Source: Leptolyngbya sp. SIOISBB
GTDB lineage: Bacteria; Cyanobacteriota; Cyanobacteriia; Phormidesmidales; Phormidesmidaceae
NCBI GenBank assembly: GCA_010671905.1
Contig: JAAHII010000001.1
Location: 7,402,026 to 7,466,025, forward strand
DNA: 64,000 nt
Reading direction: 5' to 3'
The position numbers and the translations under genes are program-made. Positions 51,263-60,540 of this stretch are shown here, piece by piece; position 1 is the stretch's first letter, and each line of letters begins with the position of its first letter. The notes under the pieces were generated by a model. That model did no database searches and was not told the DNA's origin. It was given only the letters and a program-made list of their open reading frames with translations.

Positions 51263-52432
51263 TCACTTCTTTGTCTGTGGCCCTTTTTGACTTGTGAACT
51301 CTTTGAGATCTTCTATCTCTGTGAGGTATGAGTAAAGTTGCTCTCTTCTTGCATCAATTACTGAAACGATTCCGCTGCTTTTATTATTCACTAATACCTG
51401 CGTAACTTCATCAAGATAATCGAAGATGATAGACTTCAGCATGAGTCTTTCAGAATTGGTAGCATCTATACTTTTAGACCAGAATACTAGGCCAACCAGC
51501 AAGCGATCTATGCTAAAGTCTACACCAGTTTTTGGTACAAAACTGCTTGATGCAATATCTAGAGCTTGCTTTATCGGGGGCGCAAAAGTATCGTCGGAAG
51601 ACTCTTTCACAAGTAATATAGCAATTCTATCGGTAGCTTCCAGGGTGAGTTGAGCTGCGAGCTGTACTGAACTATCAATAGCTTCTGCTAATACTCCACC
51701 AAAATCCTTTTCTCTGCTCTCTCTGGGAACATTAGGAAAATCATTGGTCACCCTATCTAGGTATTCAGTCCATTTTTGTTGAGGAATACCATACTCTTGC
51801 GCTATTCTGGAAAAATGAAAAGAGAAGTCCTGTAGAAATACATCCACCGCCTTAGTAGCAATTTCTTCCGTTTTACGTTGCAGAGTTTCCTTGTTAAGTA
51901 CACGTTTAGAGAACTCCCTCTGGAAGTCTTCAGCAATAGTAGCAGCCGCATCTTGGCCTGATAACCATCTGTAAGGTGCAGAAACCTTTGCCTTAATTTT
52001 CTTGCAATACTTGAAGTACCAGTTTAGGAAGTTTGGTTCTACTTTTGACTTCGGAGTATTATCAACCCAATCATTTAGCTCATGAAGAGCATATTCTCTA
52101 GATTTTTTATATGCTTGACTAACAGCATTTTGAATCTCTAAAGTTATCTGAGACTCAGTAATAAAGTATCTATCTTGGGCAATAAAATTTGTATTCTCTG
52201 GAGAGGCTAAGGTTATATCTAGAGGTAAAGCTTGCGATGAAGTAGAAGTCGGAATGAACAGAAAAATCCCCAGGCAGATAATAGTTATTTGGGATAGTTT
52301 GACTACCGATCTGGTTAATCTGATCAGACTTTTTAAGACCTTATTAAGACGAGTAAGGAATTTATGGCTAATCAGACTGTCTTTGAATTTTGATTCAGTC
52401 TTTTGAATTCCTTCTACTTTAGATGGAGTCAT
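51263..52432 (-). CDS. Hypothetical membrane/exported protein
   Basis: Hydrophobic segment LSQITIICLGIFLFIPTSTSSQA followed by helical domain. Confidence 0.5.
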   Translation of the reverse strand: MTPSKVEGIQKTESKFKDSLISHKFLTRLNKVLKSLIRLTRSVVKLSQITIICLGIFLFIPTSTSSQALPLDITLASPENTNFIAQDRYFITESQITLEIQNAVSQAYKKSREYALHELNDWVDNTPKSKVEPNFLNWYFKYCKKIKAKVSAPYRWLSGQDAAATIAEDFQREFSKRVLNKETLQRKTEEIATKAVDVFLQDFSFHFSRIAQEYGIPQQKWTEYLDRVTNDFPNVPRESREKDFGGVLAEAIDSSVQLAAQLTLEATDRIAILLVKESSDDTFAPPIKQALDIASSSFVPKTGVDFSIDRLLVGLVFWSKSIDATNSERLMLKSIIFDYLDEVTQVLVNNKSSGIVSVIDARREQLYSYLTEIEDLKEFTSQKGPQTKK

Positions 52433-52512
52433 CTAAATGCTTTCCCTTTCTACATTATAAAAGTCTGTCTCAGGAACACAATTTTCCTCATATCAATAAT
52501 AAGAAATCTGCT

Positions 52513-53529
52513 TTAAAAATCTTTGCAGTTTGGCAGGGTGTGGCTTGCTATTAAGCGTCTTGTATATAAGAATTCATCGATTCTACGAACTCGCTCTCTG
52601 GTGATATTCTTGTCTTTTCTGAAATAAAATGCTTTTTGCCAGTTACATGTACGGATTAAATATTCTGGCAGTATCTCGGTGTCGTTAAGTTGACTATATG
52701 ATAAATCAGCCCCGTCAAGCTCTGCTTTGTCAAATAGAGTATCTTTGAAATCAACTAATAAGAAGCTAGCATTCTGAAGGTTGGCGCCAAGAAAATCTAC
52801 CTTGCTTAGCCTCGACTGATCAAATTTTGCTCCTTGGAGATTAGCTCCTGAAAACTTAACTCCATCAAACGTAGATTTTTGAAAATTTGCTTCCTGAAGA
52901 TCTCTCCTAGTTAGATCTATACTTTCAAGCCTAAGGTTGCTCAAGCTGCAATCTCCGAAGAGAAAATTTTGAAATGTGTTAGGAACTATTCGTCTATACC
53001 ATGCTTTACTTTCCCTCACAAGAAATTCAACTTGTTCAGCGGTTCCTTTTCGTGTCTTGATTGCTCTGAGGGCTTCGTCAACTGTTTGATGATTCTGATA
53101 TGTAACTGTTGCAGTAAGATATATAAGAGAAATAAATATTGTTCCCGTAAAAACAAGAAGTCTTTTCTCACGAGTCCAATTTATGATGGGTGAGAAGCTG
53201 CCACGAATCTGTATTATCAGCGAGTCTATCGTGGAGACCAGTTTTTCAAGGATATCTCCTCTCAATAGCGTGTTCTGATTAACTGCAGCCTTGTTGGAAC
53301 GAGGTAATGTATTCAACACCTCTTGAATTCTTTCTAATCCTGGTCCTGTAGGTCCTTGAGCCCAATTGATTAATTCGGTTGACCGTACCCCTTGAGGTGC
53401 CGTAGATGACGGTAAAAGACCTGCAGGAGGATTAAGTATTGCGATTACTTCCTCGAACTGTGCACGAGGAAGACTATATAGGTTTTGTATTAACTTTTGG
53501 CGGGCTCTTTGAGCATCTGATCCAGTCAT
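52513..53529 (-). CDS. EAD-like adaptor + TM + pentapeptide-repeat protein
   Basis: RQKLIQNLYSLPRAQFEEVIAILNPPAGLLPSSTAPQGVRSTELINWAQGPTGPGL; LLVFTGTIFISLIYLTATV; DLQEANFQKSTFDGVKFSGANLQGAKFDQSRL. Confidence 0.85.
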   Translation of the reverse strand: MTGSDAQRARQKLIQNLYSLPRAQFEEVIAILNPPAGLLPSSTAPQGVRSTELINWAQGPTGPGLERIQEVLNTLPRSNKAAVNQNTLLRGDILEKLVSTIDSLIIQIRGSFSPIINWTREKRLLVFTGTIFISLIYLTATVTYQNHQTVDEALRAIKTRKGTAEQVEFLVRESKAWYRRIVPNTFQNFLFGDCSLSNLRLESIDLTRRDLQEANFQKSTFDGVKFSGANLQGAKFDQSRLSKVDFLGANLQNASFLLVDFKDTLFDKAELDGADLSYSQLNDTEILPEYLIRTCNWQKAFYFRKDKNITRERVRRIDEFLYTRRLIASHTLPNCKDF

Positions 53530-53734
53530 TACGGAGGAAAGGGAAACTCAGCCTAGTGAACTCTTTATGGCGATTCTTTGAACCAGTAGAGGCTTACGTA
53601 TTAAAGTATCAACATCTCCCAAATCAGATCCGAAAATTCATGACCTTCACTTACTATTATGTATCAGCATTAGCTGATACTGTATTGCTTGAATAGCAGT
53701 TTTGCAAGGCAACTGTTCAGGTGATTGAAGTATT

Positions 53735-54875
53735 TCAAGGCTCATCTTCGTGTCTCTCAACAAGCTGAATAGCGTTTTCAAACTCTGCCTGTAGCTGTTC
53801 TGTGGTTGGTAGCTCGTCTTGCAAATCTTGCGGGAGCTGGTGGGTTGCTACTGCGATGGGGTTGCGCAGATTGCGAATGGCGTATTCGGCGATGGTCTTG
53901 TTCTTGGTTTTGCAGAGGATAATCCCAATGGTGGGGCGGTCATAGTCTTTGCGCATCTGCTCGTCTACCGCCGAGATAAACAGGTTCATGCGGCCCGAAT
54001 ATTCCGGTCTAAAGTCCTCCATTTCCAGTTCGATGATGACGAAGCATCTGAGTTCTAGGTGGTAGAAGAGCATGTCGACATAAAAGTCCTCTCCACCAAT
54101 GTCGAGGCGGTGGTGGTGACCGACAAAGGAGAAGCCCACCCCCAGCTCTAGCAAAAAGTCGCGCATGTGTTTGACCAGCGCGTGCTCTAGCTCTAGCTCT
54201 TTGACATCTTTGGAGAGCGTGAGAAAGTCGAGGTGATAGGGATCTTTGAGTACTTGGTGTGCAAGATCTGATTGAGCTGGGGGCAATGTGGTATCAAAGT
54301 TGGTAGATGGACTGCCTTCGTGTTCGTAGAGCTGGGTTTCGATTTGCGTAGTTAAGATACTACGGCTCCAGCCGTGGTTGATAGTTTCCTGGGCATACCA
54401 ACGGCGCTTTAGGGGATCTTTTACCTTCTCGATCAGTAGGCAATTATGCCTCCAGGGGGATTTTTGCACCAAGCTGGTGCAAAATTGCTTCGTCCGGCCA
54501 GGCTTCGGCAAATGATTTCATATAGCCTAAGTTGCGAGCTGAAAAGCCTGTCATTTCAGGGAACTCCTGTCTGAGGTCTTGGGAGAGTTGGGTAATGACT
54601 TTGGCTCCCCAGCCCTCCGCTTGCTGGCGAGCGAGAATTTCTTGTCCAATCTGCCAGTAGAGCAGAATCATCTCTTGGTTGACGGCGATCGTGGCCTTCA
54701 GTTGTGATGATTGAATGCGCTCTTTTAGGCCCTCTAGTAAAGCGCGATAGTTGTTGTTATTAGATAGCAAGGACGAAGCTTTCGGCATGGTCAGTAAAGT
54801 CGTAAGAGTGGTGCGGCCATGTAGGGTCTTAATCTCTAGATGTTTAAGTGTCTGAATGTTTGAACATTCGGACAC
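53735..54875 (-). CDS. DUF1016/YhcG-family PD-(D/E)XK nuclease, split by 1-nt shift (ORFs 54444-54875, 53735-54511)
   Basis: NQEMILLYWQIGQEILARQQAEGWGAKVITQLSQDLRQEFPEMTGFSARNL; HHHRLDIGGEDFYVDMLFYHLELRCFVIIELEME; frame changes at CCCCC (about 54459). Confidence 0.75.
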
Positions 54876-54885
54876 TTAAACATTC
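54838..54885. repeat. Six tandem 8-bp iterons downstream of the RHH gene
   Basis: agatgttt aagtgtct gaatgttt gaacattc ggacactt aaacattc. Confidence 0.75.
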
Positions 54886-55150
54886 AGGAATGGCGTTCTC
54901 CAAGCCATTGACTGATCAAGTCTTCAACGATGTCGCTCATTTCCAGATTGTCTTCTAGGGCAGCCATCTTGAATGCTCGATGAATGTCTTTAGGAATGTA
55001 GAACGTTGTGCGTTGATAGTTGGGGTCTTTGCCTTTAGCTTTGCTAGAGCTACCCAAAGGTTTTGGGGGAGACACTGGTTCTTGAACCTCTGGCAAATCC
55101 GTGGCTTGTTTTTTTCCTACAGATCCCATGAGTTGGTCAAAACGGCTCAT
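54884..55150 (-). CDS. Ribbon-helix-helix partition-type protein (ParB-analogue)
   Basis: YQRTTFYIPKDIHRAFKMAALEDNLEMSDIVEDLISQWL; 4-bp overlap with parA-like gene. Confidence 0.7.
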   Translation of the reverse strand: MSRFDQLMGSVGKKQATDLPEVQEPVSPPKPLGSSSKAKGKDPNYQRTTFYIPKDIHRAFKMAALEDNLEMSDIVEDLISQWLGERHS

Positions 55151-55755
55151 GCGAGTACTTCCTTTCCTACTTCTCTGTAACAGCGCCAGGCGATACCGGC
55201 ATATTGGTCACCCTTGATGTCATACACAGGTACCCCTGCTAAAGCGGCTTTCTGAAAAACGTTCAAACGACGAATACCGCCTTTAAATACTGGTAACTGA
55301 GCATTCTCTAGAGATATCCGCGCTTCCTCACCCGCAAGATTTGGCTTGGGGGGAATGATGGTGAGCAAAATACGATAGTCGGTTTTAAGCGTTTGCAGTA
55401 CTTCCAGCATTTGCAGCATTGCGCCCATAGCCAGCGCATCAGGCGACGTCGGCAGAACCAAAAGATCACAGCCCTCTGCCAATGTTTTCAAGTCTTCGGG
55501 TGCTGGTCTAGCGGGTGTATCGATCACAATGTGCTCAAATTGTCGCCCAAATTTAACGGCCTGCTTCTCGTCGACGACTTTGAATGGCAAGTTACCACGG
55601 TGGCTCCAGTCTAGGGCCGAGCGGTTTAGGTCTCCGTCCACCAGCAAGGTCGGAGCATGTTGCTGCAAGTAGGCAGCGAGATGGAGGGCGGTTGTGGTTT
55701 TACCGACCCCACCCTTGAAACTAGCAATGGTCACAATCATGGAAAGACTCCACAA
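55147..55755 (-). CDS. ParA-family ATPase
   Basis: MIVTIASFKGGVGKTTTALHLAAYLQQHAPTLLVDGDLNRSALDW deviant Walker A. Confidence 0.9.
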   Translation of the reverse strand: MWSLSMIVTIASFKGGVGKTTTALHLAAYLQQHAPTLLVDGDLNRSALDWSHRGNLPFKVVDEKQAVKFGRQFEHIVIDTPARPAPEDLKTLAEGCDLLVLPTSPDALAMGAMLQMLEVLQTLKTDYRILLTIIPPKPNLAGEEARISLENAQLPVFKGGIRRLNVFQKAALAGVPVYDIKGDQYAGIAWRCYREVGKEVLA

Positions 55756-55772
55756 CGGACATTGAAACTATA

Positions 55773-56048
55773 TCGAACATTTAAGTGTTTGAATTTCTAG
55801 ATGCTTGAACATTTAGATGTCTAGATGCTTAATACGTAAAATATGACATGTAATCACCTCTACGATATTGCTAGCCATGAATGGACATCTAAATGTTCAT
55901 ATGTTTGAATGCTTGAACGTCTCGTGATAATCCCTGCGAGGGGATTTTTGAAGAGGTGGAAATCGCGTGGGGTTTCCACCGTCTGAACATTTAGATGTCT
56001 GGATGTCTGATGATTCCTGGATGTCTAAATGTTCAAATGCCTAAATTA
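55773..56048. repeat. Three blocks of 8-bp iterons upstream of parA (putative centromere)
   Basis: gaacattt aagtgttt gaatttct agatgctt gaacattt agatgtct agatgctt; ggacatct aaatgttc atatgttt gaatgctt gaacgtct; gaacattt agatgtct ggatgtct .. ggatgtct aaatgttc aaatgcct. Confidence 0.75.
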
Positions 56049-56128
56049 ATTCATGGATTCAATGGGCTGGTCTAGAAGGTGGAGGCGGATCCAAAATTCA
56101 GAGGGGATGAGATGCAAGCGTGAAGGAG

Positions 56129-56197
56129 TGTGCCAGTTGGCGGAATCCCCTGGCCTAGATTTGGATTATTCGTTCACCAGAGAACCTGTGCCAGTTG
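56129..56197. repeat. TGTGCCAGTTG pair, 58-bp spacing (right copy)
   Basis: TGTGCCAGTTG at 56129 and 56187, followed by cccgAACCCTTTGAA. Confidence 0.6.
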
Positions 56198-56658
56198 CCC
56201 GAACCCTTTGAAACCTCGTGGCGCGGCGATCGCGCGGCTTTGAGACGGCGATCGCCCGTCTCCTCTGCCCTCCATCCCTCTTACAGACTCAGGAGTAGTT
56301 GCGGACCTTCGCAGCTATTCAACAAAGTTTGCAAAGAATCTTTTATATGAAATTTCTTGTTTTGTGGAGCTAGTAAGCTTGGATTGTATTGAGTATGAGA
56401 AAGATGTTTTCCACCTTTCTGCCATCTCATTCCTAACTTTGCCGTTGACAAGCGGCTACATCTTGAGAATCTGGGGAACTCTGGCTCTGATGAAGTCAAA
56501 TATTCTTCATTTAACTTGCCGTTGTATTCTTAATACTCTGATTTTAGGACTTGTGGGAAGCTCAAGACATTTCAGAACAGTTTATAGCTGAGCGCCCTTT
56601 TGTGGCACAAAGTAGCTAAGAAATATTAGTTTAAAGCCTTCTGCGAATCTGTACAACT

Positions 56659-58200
56659 ATGACTGACATTATTGGAATCGGAGCCTTAAACGTTGATTTT
56701 ATCGCTACGCGAGAGAAATTAGTCGGTCTCCAGCCTGATTTAATTCCAGAGTTGTCAAGTCGCTTTGAACACGGAGTTGAGCTAAAAGTTGATGATAATG
56801 AAATTGAAGAAACATTAGGCCAAATGGGCACCGGAACGTTTGAAGTTTTTCTGGGAGGATCTTCATTCAACACAATTCATGCAATCGCACATACTAATCC
56901 CGGTCTTCGAATAGGATACGTCGGTGTGGCTGGTTCAGCGGAGCCTGCAACTCGCAGTTTCATCGAAGCCATGGAGGCACTTCGAATCGATACACGCTTT
57001 GTGTTGTCGAGAGATGATATAGCTGCTGGGCGTTGTATTTCATATGTTAGTGAAGGTGAACGCTCGTTACTCACCTCTCCAGGAGCAAATACTGCGTTTG
57101 CTGATTTCATTTACCAAAACGAAGAACCTTTATTAGATTATATTGCTTCCGCAAAACTGATCCATGTAACTTCTTTATTTGATCCTGTTTCACCTCGCTT
57201 GATAGGTGAACTATTAAGCGAGGCAAAGGCAAGAAATCCATGGCTTAAAATAAGTTTAGACCCTGGCCATGAATGGATATCTAGTCGTGAAGAAGGGATG
57301 TTTGAATTGTTAAAGGTTGCTGATTATGTGTTCCTAAACAATAGAGAATTTCTTCTACTAGGGCATCATCGTCCTGGGACGAGCACTATACAAGTAACAC
57401 GGCAGATATTTCGCCTATGTAACGCATCATCGGTACTTGTGGTGCTAAAAAAATATGATTCAATTACTATCTACTACAAACTTCAAGGAAGAATTATTAG
57501 TCGTGTTTTTCCAAACCAGGTTCTTGCTCCCGAACTTATTGAAGATGCAACAGGTGCTGGTGATATTTTTGCAGCGGGTTTCCTGACTTCAATACTTGTT
57601 CCTGGTATGGAATGTAGTCATGGTGTAGAATTGGGACTTCGATTTGTACACTCAAAGCTAGTAGTTCCTGGGTACAAATCATTCAGTAAGTATGCGGGGA
57701 TATTTTCTAGTTTAATTGATGAGATTGCTTCTTTCCCTCACATTCAATCAGATGATATTAGTTCGACAGATAAACCACAATCTGTTTTCATAGGGCATGG
57801 ACATAGTCCACTTTGGGCTATTGTTGAGCATCATTTACGGGAAACTCATGCACTAAACTGTGAGATTTGGGAAAATCAGTCACGTACTAGCCAGCATGTC
57901 GTAAATATCTTAAATCAGATGCTTAATGTAGCAACGTTCGCAGTCATAATTGCGACAGCTGATGATGAAACAAAAGAAGGACTTCCAAGAGCCCGTCAAA
58001 ATGTCTTACATGAAATTGGTCTGTTTCAAGGGCGATTAGGGTTCAATCGTGTAGTTTTGATGATGCAAGAGAATATCGAAGAGTTTTCTAACATGGCTGG
58101 CTTACAAGTAATTCGATTTTCAGACAACCATATTGAACAAGGATTCTATGAACTCGATAGCGTCCTGCGTAGAGAGAAAGTGATCACACAACACAATTAA
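56659..58200 (+). CDS. PfkB-family carbohydrate/nucleoside kinase fused to C-terminal CAP12/Pycsar-effector-type TIR domain
   Basis: IGIGALNVDFIA, GGSSFNTIHAIA, EDATGAGDIFAAGFLTS; then SVFIGHGHSPLWAIVEHHLRE..RARQNVLHEIGLFQGRLGFNRVVLMMQ. Confidence 0.8.
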   Translation: MTDIIGIGALNVDFIATREKLVGLQPDLIPELSSRFEHGVELKVDDNEIEETLGQMGTGTFEVFLGGSSFNTIHAIAHTNPGLRIGYVGVAGSAEPATRSFIEAMEALRIDTRFVLSRDDIAAGRCISYVSEGERSLLTSPGANTAFADFIYQNEEPLLDYIASAKLIHVTSLFDPVSPRLIGELLSEAKARNPWLKISLDPGHEWISSREEGMFELLKVADYVFLNNREFLLLGHHRPGTSTIQVTRQIFRLCNASSVLVVLKKYDSITIYYKLQGRIISRVFPNQVLAPELIEDATGAGDIFAAGFLTSILVPGMECSHGVELGLRFVHSKLVVPGYKSFSKYAGIFSSLIDEIASFPHIQSDDISSTDKPQSVFIGHGHSPLWAIVEHHLRETHALNCEIWENQSRTSQHVVNILNQMLNVATFAVIIATADDETKEGLPRARQNVLHEIGLFQGRLGFNRVVLMMQENIEEFSNMAGLQVIRFSDNHIEQGFYELDSVLRREKVITQHN

Positions 58201-58553
58201 TCAAATGTAGTGATTTCAATAGTGCTTATTACCGCATAGATTCTTGGCAATTAAAATTATGAAAGTCGCTTTATCTGATTAAAAGAGAGACAAAGATGAA
58301 TAGACTGAAAGAGCAGTATATATTAGTCTAAAAAAATAGGCAGAGCCTTCTCGACACTCGTTTGAGTAGAGTAGACCTAACTTTTGTCTTTTCAGGGTAT
58401 AGCCCATTTTCACATGAATCGGTGCCATCCCAAGTACGGACTCTGCTGTTTGCGAGCCGTTACACGTAAGTATCCCCTATTTATTGGGAGTGCTTTGACT
58501 GACGAAATCCCAGATAAACGATGCTTGCTTAGTTTAAGCACAAGCCATGATGC

Positions 58554-59360
58554 CTAACTCTTTTCTTTTCTCAGACTCGGCAACTTTTGTCTATCTCCAA
58601 ATCTAGGTCGCTCCAAATTTTCTTGGTCTTGGCTTGACAAAAGTAAGTTTTCATTTGGCAGTATAGTCAACCGATCCAAGTGGTTTTCAATAAAATTTTG
58701 CCCTCTCTCAGCTAAAAGGCTGATACTTTTATTGAGAGATTTGATATCTTCGTTTAACTCGACTAAGAAACTATCAGCTGTTTTGAAAATATTTGCTAGT
58801 TTCCTATCCACTGCTTTATACAGTATGTCTTTAGCCTGTTCGTTGTCAGAAAATTGTTCGTCAATGCGTTTAAAGTCTGACATGGCTTCGTTTATAGCTA
58901 TTGTTTGAAGTTCTTTGTATTGCAAAGTCTTGTCGTAAACCAGTTTTTGAGCACGCTCTCGAAGTTCGAGTTGCATACTTCCGATTGCTTCAATCGCGCT
59001 TACGTTTAAATTGGTAAGCCGTTCCTGGTAGCTTATCACTGCTTCTGCAGTTTGTTGCATCCTCTGAAGGGCTTTATCTTTCTTCCATTCATCTATTTCA
59101 GCAATAGTGATATTAATGTCTCTAATTCGTTTGACTTCAAGTTCCGATTCAGCTTCTCTTTCTCTAATACTGGTTATTGAGTCAGTTCTAATCCGTGACT
59201 CTTGTATGGCTATTGCCCTTTCATGAGCTGCTGCTTGCGACTGCTCTCTCCTCTCATGCTCTGCAGCTTTTAGCGGGGCCGTTATCCAGTCGCAAACAGC
59301 ATCGACAGGCTTATGGATAAAACTGCTGAGTGCTTCTCCTACTTTATTTAAGAAACTCAT
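58554..59360 (-). CDS. Coiled-coil hypothetical protein
   Basis: Long charged helical ORF; first of a same-strand cassette with the next two ORFs. Confidence 0.5.
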   Translation of the reverse strand: MSFLNKVGEALSSFIHKPVDAVCDWITAPLKAAEHERREQSQAAAHERAIAIQESRIRTDSITSIREREAESELEVKRIRDINITIAEIDEWKKDKALQRMQQTAEAVISYQERLTNLNVSAIEAIGSMQLELRERAQKLVYDKTLQYKELQTIAINEAMSDFKRIDEQFSDNEQAKDILYKAVDRKLANIFKTADSFLVELNEDIKSLNKSISLLAERGQNFIENHLDRLTILPNENLLLSSQDQENLERPRFGDRQKLPSLRKEKS

Positions 59361-59369
59361 ACTAACTCC

Positions 59370-59837
59370 TCATGCTAGGTCTCTAAATGCTCGCTCAAAT
59401 AACCTTTTATCTTTTTCATAAGAATAAACAAGGCGTTGGTAACGCCTTTCAGTGATATCTGAGACTTTTATTAACTCATTTAGAATTTCTATTTTTTCGT
59501 TTAATAGTGACAGACAAAGTTCTTTTATGACTAGATTATTGCAAGATGAGCCTTTAAACATCCGATGGCCTATTAATTCTACCATTGTCTTCTGAAAGTG
59601 CGATACTGCAGAGGCATCTTCTTTTAGGGTTTCCTCTCTGTCAAACAGCTCAAAATGCTTGTCTATCCAAAGGATGTATTCCCTTTCAATTACGAGACTG
59701 AGTATTTCTATATTTCCCTCGAATTTAAATAGATCTCTGAACAGATCTGGAGCTTCTGAGGAAATCCGAGAAGCTATTGATAGCCTCGCTTCTTTAAATA
59801 CCTGAAGTAACCGAAGGAGCGTATCATTGGACACCAC
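59370..59837 (-). CDS. Hypothetical helical protein
   Basis: Same-strand cassette; overlaps neighbour by 14 bp. Confidence 0.5.
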   Translation of the reverse strand: MVSNDTLLRLLQVFKEARLSIASRISSEAPDLFRDLFKFEGNIEILSLVIEREYILWIDKHFELFDREETLKEDASAVSHFQKTMVELIGHRMFKGSSCNNLVIKELCLSLLNEKIEILNELIKVSDITERRYQRLVYSYEKDKRLFERAFRDLA

Positions 59838-60346
59838 TATTGCTCTCGCTCGTGATAGTAACGTGATTCTTCAGTTCCTTGGCCTCACCTCGAATCTTTC
59901 CAATCGTATCTAGAGTCGTTTCTTCAATAAGACCACTACTCAGATTTAGGCTTTTCGTATAACTATCTACAAGCTCTTTCATCCAGAGAGATGCAACGGT
60001 TTCTTCAACTTGCGACTCAGCTAGTGTATTCGAGACCTCCTGTAAGGTATCTGAGAAAAAATTTGGCTCTTTCTTTTCTGAGATCTTCTTGAATAGAACT
60101 GGCAAATTTGATTTCTTCTTTGTGCGTCTTTACTAGCTCTAAATAATTTTTCTCGTACTCAAATAAAACGGCTAATCTGGTTTTAAGACTGTTAAGGCTG
60201 ACAACATCCAATAGCTGGTTATATAACTGCTCAGTAAGTCTTGTGATGACTGTCGTATCTATACCTTCTTTTCCCTCAACAGAGAGCTTTACAGCTTCTT
60301 GAACAGAAGTTTTTAACTCTTGTGAAATTTGCTGTGCGTCTTGCAT
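59824..60346 (-). CDS. Hypothetical coiled-coil protein, probably one gene split by frameshift (ORFs 60017-60346, 59824-60105)
   Basis: QEDLRKERAKFF and FSDTLQEVSNTLAESQVEE join at the A6/T6 run near 60056. Confidence 0.45.
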
Positions 60347-60540
60347 GAATACTCCACTCTAATAATAACTGTCTATTGATTCGATTATGCTCATGAAGAG
60401 TCTACTTCAAGAGTTCGTGACTGTCTCAGGAAAATAAGGAAATCTTAGGGAATGGCAGACGCGTAATTTGTTGATTTAGGCTCATAAACAAGGAGATTAC
60501 AATTGCTGGAATACAGACACTGGCTCAGGGCGGTCGCATA

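Noticed and set aside
53439-53696. ORF 53439-53696 (+)
   Set aside because: Overlaps the N-terminus of the EAD-pentapeptide gene on the opposite strand; no family evidence.
54838-56048. Short repeats around parA as a CRISPR array
   Set aside because: Units are 8 bp, contiguous and degenerate; no unique spacers and no cas genes in the window.
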